A stretch of DNA of 64,000 nt, from the NCBI RefSeq assembly GCF_017912555.1, contig NZ_JAERSD010000002.1, positions 80,392 through 144,391 of the forward strand. The letters are read 5' to 3'. Position 1 is the stretch's first letter. Each line of letters begins with the position of its first letter. The notes under the pieces were generated by a model. That model saw only the letters and a program-made list of their open reading frames with translations, had not been told where the DNA came from and did no database searches. Origin of the DNA: Bacillus sp. REN3. GTDB taxonomy: Bacteria; Bacillota; Bacilli; Bacillales; Cytobacillaceae. The position numbers were made by a program, and so were the translations under genes. This document shows, one piece after another, positions 1 to 10,799 of this stretch.

Positions 1-2
1 AA

Positions 3-137
3 TTGAAACTTGCGTTCGGGTTCCCTTTCTTGTTCACGTGGCTGACGACTGCAGCAGGTGAACTTACGGTCATGGCAGTGGGCATCCCTGTCATCCTTGC
101 CATCCACAGACGCTTCAATCTCGAAAAAATGGTGTAG
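3..137 (+). CDS. C-terminal end of a membrane protein, cut by the window edge
   Basis: An open frame enters from the left edge and ends at TAG after 44 codons. The peptide is very hydrophobic (FGFPFLFTWLTTAAGEL, then VMAVGIPVILAI) and ends in a short basic tail HRRFNLEKMV, so it is the last one or two membrane segments of an integral protein. The pattern recalls S components of ECF vitamin transporters (QueT-like), but too little is present to name it. The hairpin terminator starting at 259 fits as the end of this transcript. Confidence 0.55.
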   Translation: MKLAFGFPFLFTWLTTAAGELTVMAVGIPVILAIHRRFNLEKMV

Positions 138-258
138 CGACATGGGCATGACTGTGCCGATGGCAACGCAGATTCGCAATCGGCAACAGACTCAAATTGC
201 CCATGAATTTCCGGACTGATTCGCATCAGAGGTCTACACAGAATGCTTAAGAGGCTGT

Positions 259-290
259 CCCAAAAGTATAACTTTTGGGGCTTCTTTTTT
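259..290 (+). terminator. Rho-independent terminator
   Basis: Perfect 9-bp stem CCCAAAAGT / ACTTTTGGG with an ATA loop, followed by GCTTCTTTTTT on the + strand. It lies downstream of the cut gene on the same strand. The GGCTGTCCCAAAAGT wording is also common at IS ends, but no second end is seen here. Confidence 0.7.
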
Positions 291-315
291 GTCTTGTAAA
301 ATAATACGTTGATTG

Positions 316-1098
316 CTATTTATAAAAACTGGCTATGATCATTGCCGCCGGGTAAATGAGGATTTGACCAATGAGAGTTCCGAAAAGCTTGGTTCCGATC
401 AATAGGATCACAAGTGCTTTTACATCCCCGTACGGCCGTTTATTTCTTAAAGCTTGATCGGTAATGATAGCAGACTGGGGATCTACCAATAATGTCAACA
501 GAATGGTTGCTACCCCATTAATCATTCCGGATGAAGCCGAAGCTGATAAACGGAACTCCTCGTCTACAAAGAATGCAGCATAATAAGCTGAAATAACCCC
601 TACTGTATATATAGCTGTAATCATTGTGTTTAGAATCAATAGCCTCTTGGGGATTTCCCTGTATCTTAACCTGTGAATCATTCTTTTCTGCGGTTTTTTT
701 GTATTTTTCACCATACGCTTTATATTCGCAATGCTCAGGGCTTCAACTACAATGGAAGGAACTGAGCCTTTTATTTCAAGCCTATCAACTGCTTTAGGAA
801 ATAATCGAAGAAAAGTTGGAATGAACAGGATTCCAATAAGTGTCCCAATTGTCGCGGATAATATTACCAACCTGACTTCTTTTATTGGATCTGCCTGGCT
901 GGCAATGCTTAAGCCTATAAGCGCACCGATTAAGGGCGCTTGAAACATATTGGCTGTCCTTGAAACCAGAACAAATATATTAAACAAGGACATGGAAAGT
1001 GCGAACTTTCCACTCTTAACAGAATTTAACCTGACAGAATAAGCAAGTGTATCAATAAAATGAATGACGAATGTCAGGCTCATTAGACTCAGGAGCAT
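316..1098 (-). CDS. amj: Lipid II flippase Amj family protein (YdaH/DUF2837)
   Basis: A 260-residue integral membrane protein with about six hydrophobic segments. The N-terminal pattern FIDTLAYSVRL...SLFNIFVLVSRTANMFQAPL is what I recognise from the Amj/YdaH family. In B. subtilis Amj is the alternate lipid II flippase that can replace MurJ, moving the peptidoglycan precursor across the membrane. The ATG at 1098 is preferred because AAAGGTG lies 6 nt upstream; a GTG three codons earlier overlaps that site. It stands alone between the terminator and a DUF4256 gene. In B. subtilis Amj is induced by cell-envelope stress through SigM; I did not find a convincing SigM promoter here. Confidence 0.8.
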   Translation of the reverse strand: MLLSLMSLTFVIHFIDTLAYSVRLNSVKSGKFALSMSLFNIFVLVSRTANMFQAPLIGALIGLSIASQADPIKEVRLVILSATIGTLIGILFIPTFLRLFPKAVDRLEIKGSVPSIVVEALSIANIKRMVKNTKKPQKRMIHRLRYREIPKRLLILNTMITAIYTVGVISAYYAAFFVDEEFRLSASASSGMINGVATILLTLLVDPQSAIITDQALRNKRPYGDVKALVILLIGTKLFGTLIGQILIYPAAMIIASFYK

Positions 1099-1324
1099 AG
1101 GATTCACCTTTCAAAAGATACCTTTATTTCTTTTTCTCTGAACTTGTTTGTATGGTATTTCCTCAAAAATCCCCAAAACTTCCTTTATGGGACAAAAAAT
1201 GCCTAATCCCAAGCATACCAGGGGTTTAGACATTCAATAAGCAAATCCGTAAAGTTCCCAGAATTTTATTACTTAAAAGCCTTCACCATGGATTCGTTCT
1301 AAATACAAACCACCTTGGCAAGAT

Positions 1325-1906
1325 TCAGACCCTTAGCGAGCCACGGAATCCCCTTGCAGCATAGTAGGATTCTGCCCCATTATGGTACACGAAGACAGTG
1401 CCATAGCGACGGTCACAAAAGAGGGCACCTCCAAGTTCCCTAATATGATCGGGTGTCTTCACCCAGCTTGATGTTTTCGTATCGAAATTACCAAGCTTCT
1501 GCAGCTCCCGGTATTGTTCTTCCGTTAATATCTCAACCCCAATGGCAGCTGCCAGATCAATAGCATTATTTTCTGGTTTATGCTTTTTCCTTGACTCCAG
1601 CGCATCATGGTCATAACAAACACTTCTGCGACCTTTTGGGCTTTCCGCCGCGCAGTCATAAAAAATGTATTCATCCGTCTCTTTATCATATCCAACAACA
1701 TCCGGTTCACCGCCGGTTCTTTCCATTTCAAAAAGCGACCACAGTTTTTCAATAGCAGCTTCAAGTTTTGCTTGGACTTCAGTCCATTCAATTCCCTTAT
1801 GGCGGTTGATGTTCTTCTCAAAACGGGCTTTCAAAACTCTGAATAATTCCTCACGCTGCTCTTGTGGCAATTCCCTATCCTTGCTGATGTTCTCATTCTT
1901 TGTCAT
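1325..1906 (-). CDS. DUF4256 domain protein
   Basis: A soluble 193-residue protein recognised as DUF4256 by its overall pattern: an N-terminal helical part (FRVLKARFEKNINRHKGIEW), a central YDKETDEYIFYDCAAESPKG stretch and a C-terminal aromatic-rich tail (FCDRRYGTVFVYHNGAESYY). The function is unknown; the family is widespread and usually single copy. The start is the ATG preceded by GTGAGGGGAACCAGG; the reading frame extends 25 codons upstream without a usable ribosome site. No operon partner. Confidence 0.75.
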   Translation of the reverse strand: MTKNENISKDRELPQEQREELFRVLKARFEKNINRHKGIEWTEVQAKLEAAIEKLWSLFEMERTGGEPDVVGYDKETDEYIFYDCAAESPKGRRSVCYDHDALESRKKHKPENNAIDLAAAIGVEILTEEQYRELQKLGNFDTKTSSWVKTPDHIRELGGALFCDRRYGTVFVYHNGAESYYAARGFRGSLRV

Positions 1907-2076
1907 CCTGGTTCCCCTCACTTTTAATGATTTATAAATGGTCCCTGTTTGGGATATGTGCCTGAATGCTGAAAAATCCACCTTATTCCTGAATGGGAAT
2001 TAATAGGAAAAACAGCTTGTTGAACGGATTGCTAGTACAAACATCATCATACTGTAAGGTATGACGTTTTTTTCAA

Positions 2077-2252
2077 GGCCGTTTTCGTAAATTTTGTTGT
2101 TTTTTAATGAATAGTTGATTCACACTCCAGGCTGCTCACTTTCCTCGTGGCGTGAGTTGAGCCTCATCGGCGTAAAAGCGCCTGGGGGGCAACTTTCCCG
2201 CTGATCCTGCCGGAGTTTCGCACCTTCCGTTCGAATCAATCTTTGCGAAAAC
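2077..2252 (-). repeat. Dispersed GC-rich palindromic repeat, copy A
   Basis: Read on the minus strand it contains TTGATTCGAACGGAAGGTGCG near one end and GCAGCCTGGAGTGTGAATCA near the other, with inner complementary blocks. The copy at 28553 (plus strand) shares both blocks and also the flanking AACAAAnTTACGAAAAC, which occurs inverted at the other end (TTTGCGAAAAC here), so the ends behave as imperfect terminal inverted repeats. There is no coding potential with a ribosome site. The rest of the gap from 1907 to 2544 is AT-rich with nothing I recognise. Confidence 0.75.
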
Positions 2253-2544
2253 TTTTTGTGTTTCTTGAAATTGATTCAGAGAGCAACGATCTTTTAGAGA
2301 ACAGCCTTTATCAAAGATCTATCCGCAGATCATCTTTACTTCCTATAATTTTTGTTTTATTGACAATAACCATTTTTTCAATCAGGCTTTTTTGTACAAC
2401 TTAAGATTTCAACACTCTCCTCTCAATCTCCTCTTTATTCCAGAATCCGGACCTGGAAAAGGACGTGTTACTCAATCATCACGCCCATTTTTTAAAAAAA
2501 TATATTTATTTTTCCTCGACGAATCAATGTTTTCTTGCTAGATA

Positions 2545-3057
2545 TCATTTGTACATTCTATCAATGACAGACTTGACGAAGTCAGTCTTGGCTTCAGCAT
2601 ATTTATATTTATTGCCCCTACTTGCTGACGCCAATTCTTGCTTTAGTTTTTTATATTGATTTCTTGCGGTTTCATTTCCCCTTAAAATATCCCTGAAATT
2701 CAATTGTTCAAGCAAAAAACTATTGTCGCGTTGATACATATGTATTTGATGGGTTCTCGGCTCTCCTTTGTTAAAGTATTGTCTTTCCGGCAATACATTT
2801 ATTCCTTTGTAAGAGTACCCCAGTTCCTCTAAAGGCTTCACACATTGATGCCCATCCTCAAAATCATTCAGTTCAATGGCAATGTCGATGATTGGCTTCG
2901 CACTTAAGTTCTTTACCGATGTGCTTCCAATATGGTGAACATCTACTATATAATTGCCAATTGCGGCTTATATCCTCTTTTTCTCCAAAAGAAAATCCTT
3001 TTCCCATTCAGTTGTCCAAGGAACTAAAAATACCTCACCTTTCGGTAATCCCAGCAT
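2545..3057 (-). pseudogene. GrpB family protein with in-frame premature stop
   Basis: Translated through one stop, this is a full-length GrpB-family protein of about 171 residues (UPF0157, nucleotidyltransferase-like fold, unknown role). It begins MLGLPKGEVFLVPWTTEWEK, passes the family core NYIVDVHHIGSTSVKNLSAK and ends in a helical KQELASASRGNKYKYAEAKT tail. Codon 30 is TAA (plus-strand TTA at 2968-2970) with no frame change either side, so a single substitution explains the lesion. Unless read through, only an N-terminal fragment, or a restart at GTG 2841, could be made. The start ATG at 3057 sits tight against GGGGGTGAAGGAG. Confidence 0.8.
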
Positions 3058-3192
3058 CTCCTTCACCCCCGTAAATCTAATTCTCTATGATTAAATTCGT
3101 TTTCTTTTTATATTGAACTCCGCGATTTTTCCAACAACTTATTCACTTATTTCCTTTACTTAGGGTCATATTGTTCCCAACTGAGAATGCTC

Positions 3193-3943
3193 CTACATAT
3201 ATTTTTTTAATACGTCAACTACTATTTCTTTGTTATATCCAGTTTTCTGGTTAATTTTTTCTGCCCATCCCTCTGTTGTCTCTATTTTTGGCTCTATGAA
3301 TAAACCTTTATTTGTACTAAGAAAGCTTTCCCAATTGTTAAATTCCCAAAGCGCAATTTCCGAATCAAAGAGTATCCTACATTCTAATAAAGGGCGTTTA
3401 ATTAAATTTTGGGAATGCTCCGCAGCCTTTAAAAACTTATCCATCTCTATCGGCGTTCCATTAAAACTCTGTTTTGATCTTTTGCCATTGGGCCTATGAT
3501 AAATAATTTCCGTGGCATTAAAATGATTCAGAACTTGTACCTCCGCTGCCGGAAAAAAACCGCTCAATTTTTCATTTGTGTAGTCTCCATCATCTGTATC
3601 GATTAAAATTGAGTTTAACCATTGATCTCCCAAATCACAAAAATATCGATTGCCACTTTCATTTATGGCTACTACTGCAACGTGAGCATCTTCCGTATTC
3701 AAATTGTGACCAATGGGATAAGCTTCTATTCCATCCATCCTTATTAAATTCATCAAGTAACCAAAGCGCTAAGTCAAAACAATTACCTGACATACCATAT
3801 TGTTCTCTATGTTCCTGCATAAGTGTTACATCTCGTTGTTTTTTACCATTGGCTTTATCATAAAACCAAACTTTCGTTAATGTCTCCATAGGAAAAGCAT
3901 TAAATTTTCTCCAAGTCTTTAGAATACTTTCTGGTGCAAACAT
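3193..3943 (-). pseudogene. NAT/transglutaminase-like protein, frameshifted by a 4-bp tandem duplication
   Basis: Two overlapping frames make one protein of about 248 residues if a 4-bp duplication is removed. The plus strand reads CCATCCATCC at 3731-3740; with one CCAT less, the frame continues LLDEFNKDGIEAYPIGHN. The joined protein has a plausible Cys-His-Asp triad: GNCFDLALWLL, EDAHVAVVA and YFCDLGDQWL, as in arylamine N-acetyltransferase or transglutaminase-like folds. I cannot give a named family. The start has a good site (GAGGAAGTAGGTG). Either a recent slip in the genome or a sequencing error; the rest shows no decay. Confidence 0.7.
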
Positions 3944-4064
3944 ATGAACACCTACTTCCTCAATTTTCTAATCTGATTGCAGGAAATTTTGATCAAACTG
4001 CTATTTACGGTTAGTAGGAGCATCTCTTTTCTAAATTCTTCTGGAACCCCAACTCAATCAGTAA

Positions 4065-4418
4065 TCAATCTCTTCTAAAATCAAAAGTTTCATTAGGCAG
4101 ACTTAATTCGTGACCATTAATCCTGACTGTATTTTCATTAAGCCATACAATATACGCTTTTTCTTCATGATAGTTCCAATAAATATTCTTTGGCTTTTTG
4201 TTCTTCCTGTTAAAAATTAGTTCTCCACGAATGGCATAATCTGTTGTTGCTCCTCCGTTTGTAACATAGGCTCTTACTGTATATGCGCCACCTGGGGAGC
4301 TAACCTCATCGATTAGTTCCCCTTTAGGCAAACGGTCCAAATCAAAAAAAGCCCAATGAACCCCGTATCCGAATAATCCAAGTATCACGAATGGAATCAC
4401 GAGTCGTTTCTTAATCAT
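4065..4418 (-). CDS. DUF5412 family membrane-anchored protein
   Basis: A 117-residue protein with one N-terminal transmembrane or uncleaved signal segment (VIPFVILGLFGYGVHWAFF) and an extracellular beta-rich part (SPGGAYTVRAYVTNGGATTDYAIRG, then NIYWNYHEEKAYIVWLNENT). I recognise it as DUF5412, a family of short Bacillus exported proteins of unknown function. The ribosome site is AGGAGGAAAAAA just before the ATG. It is a single-gene unit between two decayed genes and a large repeat. Confidence 0.7.
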   Translation of the reverse strand: MIKKRLVIPFVILGLFGYGVHWAFFDLDRLPKGELIDEVSSPGGAYTVRAYVTNGGATTDYAIRGELIFNRKNKKPKNIYWNYHEEKAYIVWLNENTVRINGHELSLPNETFDFRRD

Positions 4419-4450
4419 TTTTTTCCTCCTAAAAGCTCTCTTTTTAAAAT

Positions 4451-4865
4451 TAGGCTGTGTTAAAGCTGAATGTTGTTTTTTAAAGAGTTGATTGGAACGG
4501 AAGGGACTGACTCCTCGAAAATGCTAATGCATTTCCTTCGTGCGTGGGCGAATTCGGCGGAGCCTTTCAGTGTCCTGCGGGATGCAGCGGCAAGGTGGAG
4601 ACCCCGCAGGCGCCATTAGCGCCGGGGAGGTAGGGAAGCTGAAACGCTTTGGTCAGCCCCGACAAGCGCTGGCCGACTAAGACCGCCGCGTCCCACTAGG
4701 ACGTCCTGTCGTCGAAGGGCCTGACAGTGAAGTCGCTCTTTGACTTCACTGGCAGGAGTGAAGCGACTCGAGGGGCTAAGCGCTGAAGCTGGACCAGCTC
4801 CACTGGCGCCCCGCGGAACGCATGTCCCTGGAGTGGAAATCAAGACCCAGGTTTAACAGAGCCTA
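4451..4865 (+). repeat. Long GC-rich repeat with terminal inverted repeats, copy B (MITE-like)
   Basis: The ends are inverted repeats, TAGGCTGTGTTAAAG and GGTTTAACAGAGCCTA, with AAAT directly outside both, which could be a target duplication. Inside, the outer motifs TTGATTGGAACGGAAGG and GGAGTGGAAATCAA match copies A and C, but the middle is longer and holds its own pairings such as CCTGCGGG with CCCGCAGG. GC content is far above the flanks. It contains no transposase and no frame with a ribosome site. Confidence 0.7.
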
Positions 4866-5070
4866 AAATGAAAGAATCTGCCAACACCCTTTTCAAGGAA
4901 ATGTTACACTTTTTTCCACAAAACGTCCATGCCAGATGGATTGATCCCACATTGTAGCGTTTATTAATAATACATGTTCCCTCACCCCAACAATTAGACA
5001 GCCGCCATCAGAATCACGAATATTCTAAACAATCTAAACCAATACAGTTCGGATTTACAAGTATTTTATA

Positions 5071-5098
5071 TTGAAGAAATTCAAAATGGTGATATAAT
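5071..5098 (+). promoter_or_regulatory. SigA promoter of xpt-pbuX
   Basis: TTGAAG (5071-5076), 16-nt spacer, perfect TATAAT (5093-5098). Transcription would start about 20 nt upstream of the purine aptamer. Confidence 0.75.
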
Positions 5099-5117
5099 GA
5101 CAATAAATTAAAATACA

Positions 5118-5306
5118 TTCGCTCATATAATCGCAGGAATATGGCCTGCAAGTTTCTACCGGATTACCGTAAATGATCCGACTATGAGTGAGCAATGCAG
5201 GGGGCGGGGTTCTGCCCTCTGATTGCCTGCAGCTGATGCTTGATAGCCCAAAGGCCTTTGCTTCACTCGTTTTATGATGTGAATGCATGGCTTTTGGGCT
5301 TTTTTC
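5118..5306 (+). promoter_or_regulatory. Purine (guanine/xanthine) riboswitch with terminator
   Basis: The aptamer covers about 5118-5192: P1 stem CGCTCAT / ATGAGTG, a hairpin around AGGAATATGGCCT, the junction AAGTTTCTACCGG, and a second hairpin ending GATCCGACTATG. The specificity base equivalent to position 74 is C (5182), so it should bind guanine or hypoxanthine/xanthine rather than adenine. The expression platform is a terminator whose stem pairs AGCCCAAAGGCC with GGCTTTTGGGCT followed by six Ts. Guanine should therefore stop transcription of xpt-pbuX. Confidence 0.93.
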
Positions 5307-5312
5307 GTTTAA

Positions 5313-7252
<1,940 letters not shown>

Positions 7253-7340
7253 ATAGTTGTACTAAAATGAATCGAAAAACTTCTGAATCTCCTGGCTTTC
7301 AGGTGTAAATAAGGCATCTAGGTTCCCTTACACAAACATA

Positions 7341-7376
7341 AAAAATGGCATCGGGACAATCCCCATGCCATTTTTT
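7341..7376. terminator. Bidirectional terminator between pbuX and the GNAT gene
   Basis: AAAAAATGGCATCGGG / CCCCATGCCATTTTTT stem with a short loop; A and T tails allow use from both strands. Confidence 0.85.
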
Positions 7377-7435
7377 CACTTACCATCCAGGTAAACGATC
7401 CGTTCCATTAAAAATTTTCCCAAAATATACAGCAT

Positions 7436-8155
7436 TTAGCCTTCTTTTCTCAAGCCATAGTATACATGCCAGTTTCCATCGATGGGTTCCATCTGGAACC
7501 CCCGCCATCCGAGAGCGATTTTTTCCTGCTGCAAGGCCGTATCCTCCATCGGGATGGAGATGACTTCATCCCATGTCTGCATTTCTGGTCCTGCCAAATC
7601 CTTGACGAACACATACCTCAACATCCCGCCGTACTTTTCTTTCAATGCGGCAATTTCCATCCCCTGGTCGAACTTATCCTTAAGACTGGGAATATTGAAG
7701 GGGGCAACGGTGCAGCAGGCATACCGGTAGTCCCGCTCTTCCTTCTCCAATTCCTGCATGATCAGGATGGCAAGAGTCCGCTGGAGCTTATTCCCGCGAT
7801 ATTCCGGAAGGACGTTCGAAATTTCCTGGTAGATGACCTTCTCTAATAAGTCTTCTTCAATACCGATATCCCTGCCGAGATGCCCATCATCCACCTCAGG
7901 TACAAGCAATGCACGGAAAGCAACGAGACTGCTCCCCACAAAAGCGCCAATCATCAGTCCTCTTCCCTGGAGAATATCACGGAATTCTTCCTCAGCCAGT
8001 GGCTGCAGCACCTTCTTGTCACTGAGCAGCGATACTACCTTCCCTTGGACAGAGAGGATTCCCTCCAAATCCTCCATCCCCAGCCTCCGGACGATGTAAT
8101 CCTGTTCAGCACCTTTGCCGTTCTTTATGATTCCTCCGTGCAAGACTTCCATCAT
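7436..8155 (-). CDS. GNAT family N-acyltransferase
   Basis: A 239-residue GNAT protein. The acyl-CoA binding motif A is visible as VLPEYRGNKLQRTLA, preceded by the usual strand-rich part (IGAFVGSSLVAFRALLV). It starts 10 nt after the racemase stop, with AAAGGAGG between, so it is the last gene of the NhaC-racemase-GNAT operon. By analogy with the pathway described for Geobacillus kaustophilus (GNAT succinyltransferase, N-succinylamino acid racemase, M20 desuccinylase) it may acylate D-amino acids before racemisation. That role is inference; family membership is firm. Confidence 0.75.
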   Translation of the reverse strand: MMEVLHGGIIKNGKGAEQDYIVRRLGMEDLEGILSVQGKVVSLLSDKKVLQPLAEEEFRDILQGRGLMIGAFVGSSLVAFRALLVPEVDDGHLGRDIGIEEDLLEKVIYQEISNVLPEYRGNKLQRTLAILIMQELEKEERDYRYACCTVAPFNIPSLKDKFDQGMEIAALKEKYGGMLRYVFVKDLAGPEMQTWDEVISIPMEDTALQQEKIALGWRGFQMEPIDGNWHVYYGLRKEG

Positions 8156-8165
8156 GCATCCTCCT

Positions 8166-9275
8166 TTACCGGATAACTTCCTTGAAAACGGTCAATTCTT
8201 CAAGGTTTTTCTCGTCTACGTCGATGCCGAGACCCGGTTTCTCCGTCAATCTGATATAGGGAACATCATAACACAGATTCCCGACGTCCTTCGAAAATTT
8301 CAACGGACCTGTCAGCTCGACACTCGTAATGACCTTTTTAGAAAAGGCGACATGGAACCCGGCAGCCGAGCCGATGGACGACTCTACCATCGAACCGATC
8401 TGGCATTCCATCCCCGCCATTTCCGCCTGATGGGCCAGTTTGATTGCGGGGTGGATCCCCCCGCATTTCATCAGCTTGATGTTCACCTTGTCAGCAGCCC
8501 GCTTCATGATGACTTCCCGCATTTCCCGCATACTTTTCAATCCTTCATCCACCATCAGGGGGACATTCGTCTTTCCCTTGATTTCTGCAAGGGCATCGAT
8601 ATCATCCGCGGCCACAGGCTGCTCAATCCAATCAAGTCCATATTCCTTCAGCTTCTCCAGGGCGGATAACGCCGTGGAACTGTTCCTCCAGCCCTGATTG
8701 ACATCAACCCGGATAGAAATATCCCTTCCGACACGGGCCCTGACAGCCTTGATCCTTTTTATATCCTCATCTGTTCTTGTGCCAACCTTCATCTTGAACG
8801 AACGATAGCCCTCCTTCACCCTCGCTGCTGCTTCCTCCGCCATTTTGTCCGGATCATCGATGCTCAGGACATGGGTGATTGGAAACTCCTTGTGATAGCG
8901 GCCACCGATCAACTGATAAACAGGCTGGCCCACCTTCTTTCCTAGAATATCGAAGCAGGCGATATCAATAGCGGCCTTTGCTGTCGGAGAACCATATAAG
9001 AGACCATCCATTTCATCGTGGATCCGTTCGATTTCAAGTGGATTCTTGCCAATCAATGCCGGGGCAAGCGTGTTCCTGATGATGTGAAATGTCCCCTCCC
9101 ATGTTTCTCCTGTGACGTGTTCATCGGCTACGCCTTCCCCATAGCCTGAAATTCCTTCATCGGTTTCGATTTTCACTATGACTGATGGCATATCATGGTA
9201 CGTTTCGTAGCTTACTATGAAAGGTTTATTTAGAGGCAGCCGGATTGCGTATAAATGGACCGCGGTAATTTTCAT
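8166..9275 (-). CDS. Enolase-superfamily racemase/epimerase (dipeptide epimerase or N-acylamino acid racemase)
   Basis: 369 residues, muconate-lactonizing-enzyme subgroup. Catalytic lysines are K161 and K163 (FKMKVG) and K267 (NIKLMK); metal ligands are D191 (DVNQGW), E218 (WIEQP) and D243 (VDEG). These place it among the 1,1-proton-transfer racemases and epimerases. The C-terminal barrel motif GSMVESSIGSAAG looks more like dipeptide epimerases than MenC-type enzymes, yet the GNAT and M20 neighbours argue for N-acyl amino acids as substrate. The ATG at 9275 is chosen for its site GGGGAGGACTTAATC; an extension of 23 codons upstream lacks one. Confidence 0.82.
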   Translation of the reverse strand: MKITAVHLYAIRLPLNKPFIVSYETYHDMPSVIVKIETDEGISGYGEGVADEHVTGETWEGTFHIIRNTLAPALIGKNPLEIERIHDEMDGLLYGSPTAKAAIDIACFDILGKKVGQPVYQLIGGRYHKEFPITHVLSIDDPDKMAEEAAARVKEGYRSFKMKVGTRTDEDIKRIKAVRARVGRDISIRVDVNQGWRNSSTALSALEKLKEYGLDWIEQPVAADDIDALAEIKGKTNVPLMVDEGLKSMREMREVIMKRAADKVNIKLMKCGGIHPAIKLAHQAEMAGMECQIGSMVESSIGSAAGFHVAFSKKVITSVELTGPLKFSKDVGNLCYDVPYIRLTEKPGLGIDVDEKNLEELTVFKEVIR

Positions 9276-9374
9276 GATTAAGTCCTCCCCGTTCTTGATT
9301 ATAGAAAACAGAAAAGGAAAGCCCCTGACAGTGGAGCTTCCCATGTCGCTTATAAAGCATAACAGATTTTTTCC

Positions 9375-10799
9375 CTATGATGCGCTTACTGTTGAATCGT
9401 CTCCATTATTCAATGCTCGCCTCTCCGTTTCTGACAGCTTTGTTATCGTGAAGCCTGTCAGCGCATATATGATCGACAGGATCGGAACGGCGAAATTAAA
9501 GACTGCATACGGAGCGTAATCGAATGCATGGACTCCGAGGGCGCCGAATATGAAGACGCCGCATGTATTCCAAGGAAAGAATACCGAGGTAAGCGTGCCC
9601 CCGTCCTCGAGAGCCCGGGAGAGATTCTTTGGATGCAGCCCTTTTTCACGGTAAACTTTCGAGTACATCCGTGAAGGAACAACAATCGAAATATACTGCT
9701 CCGAACAGGTGGCATTGGTCGCAAAACAGGATACAACTGTTGACGCCACCATCGATCCGGAAGTTTTCGCAAGCTTCAGGATTTGATTGACGATTGCATG
9801 AAGCATCCCTGTGTTCTCAAGGATTCCCCCGAAGGCCATTGCCACCATGGCCATTGAAACCGTATACATCATCGAATCAAGCCCGCCGCGATTGAACAGT
9901 TCGTCCACCATGTCATTACCGGTCTTTATCTCATATCCACTCTGCAACGCGGTTACTGCCCCTGCCAAGGACCCATCCTGGACGAACACCTGGGCAGCGA
10001 ACCCTAGGGCTATTCCGGCAATAAGGGCGGGAATTGCTGGCACTTTTTTCGCAACGAGCAAAATTACCACAAGAGGTATGGCAAGAAGGAACGGAGAAAT
10101 GACGAAGTTCTCCCCAAGCACTTTTATCGTTTGGCTGATGTCCGTGACATCGACACCTGCCTTACCAAAGTCCTTCCCAAGATACCAATACACCGCTAGA
10201 GCGATCGCCAGGCCAGGAATCGTTGTGTACAGCATGTGGCGGATATGTACGAATAAATCTGTTCCGGCCAGTCCTGAGGCAAGGTTAGTCGTATCGGAAA
10301 GCGGAGACATTTTATCTCCGAAGTAGGAACCTGAAATGACCGCACCGGCAATCATCGGAGCGGGAATCCCCATACTGAGGCCAATTCCCATTCCTGCTAC
10401 ACCAACCGTTCCCATCGTAGACCAGGAGCTTCCGATTGCCAATGAAACAATCGCGCAGATGACAGTGATCGATACAAGGAACATCGATGGAGTAATGATT
10501 TTCAATCCATAATAAATCATTGTGGCTACAACTCCACCGCCAATCCAGGAGCCGATTGTCAATCCGATCAGGATGATGATCAAAATGGCTGGCAGCGCAA
10601 GTCGGATCCCTTTGTACATAGCTTCTTCGATTTCTTTCCATGTATAGCCTGCCCGCCAGGCAATGATGGCTGCGACACATGTGCCGACAATCAACGGAAT
10701 ATGCGGGCCTTGCTCGAGTATGATAACCGTCACCCCCATGACAGCGACAAGCACTGCCATCGGAATGATGGCTAACTTGAATGACATTTCTTTCTTCAT
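9375..10799 (-). CDS. nhaC: NhaC family Na+/H+ antiporter
   Basis: 474 residues, about 11-12 membrane segments, recognised as NhaC by motifs such as AIVSLAIGSSWSTMGTVGVAG and SGSYFGDKMSPLSDTTNLAS. Members exchange Na+ for H+; some NhaC-like proteins move amino or organic acids (for example malate-lactate antiport in MleN). As first gene of the operon with the racemase and acyltransferase, it could carry the operon's substrate rather than serve pH homeostasis; that is inference. The start follows GGGGAGGAAGC. Confidence 0.88.
   Translation of the reverse strand: MKKEMSFKLAIIPMAVLVAVMGVTVIILEQGPHIPLIVGTCVAAIIAWRAGYTWKEIEEAMYKGIRLALPAILIIILIGLTIGSWIGGGVVATMIYYGLKIITPSMFLVSITVICAIVSLAIGSSWSTMGTVGVAGMGIGLSMGIPAPMIAGAVISGSYFGDKMSPLSDTTNLASGLAGTDLFVHIRHMLYTTIPGLAIALAVYWYLGKDFGKAGVDVTDISQTIKVLGENFVISPFLLAIPLVVILLVAKKVPAIPALIAGIALGFAAQVFVQDGSLAGAVTALQSGYEIKTGNDMVDELFNRGGLDSMMYTVSMAMVAMAFGGILENTGMLHAIVNQILKLAKTSGSMVASTVVSCFATNATCSEQYISIVVPSRMYSKVYREKGLHPKNLSRALEDGGTLTSVFFPWNTCGVFIFGALGVHAFDYAPYAVFNFAVPILSIIYALTGFTITKLSETERRALNNGDDSTVSAS

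Noticed and set aside
259-290. End of an insertion sequence (GGCTGTCCCAAAAGT)
   Set aside because: No matching inverted end, no transposase and no target duplication in the window; the hairpin with T-run is better explained as a terminator.
4616-4843. Minus-strand 75-codon frame inside repeat copy B
   Set aside because: It lies wholly in a palindromic GC-rich element, has no ribosome site, and its composition (Ser/Arg/Pro-rich) is that of a random GC-rich frame.
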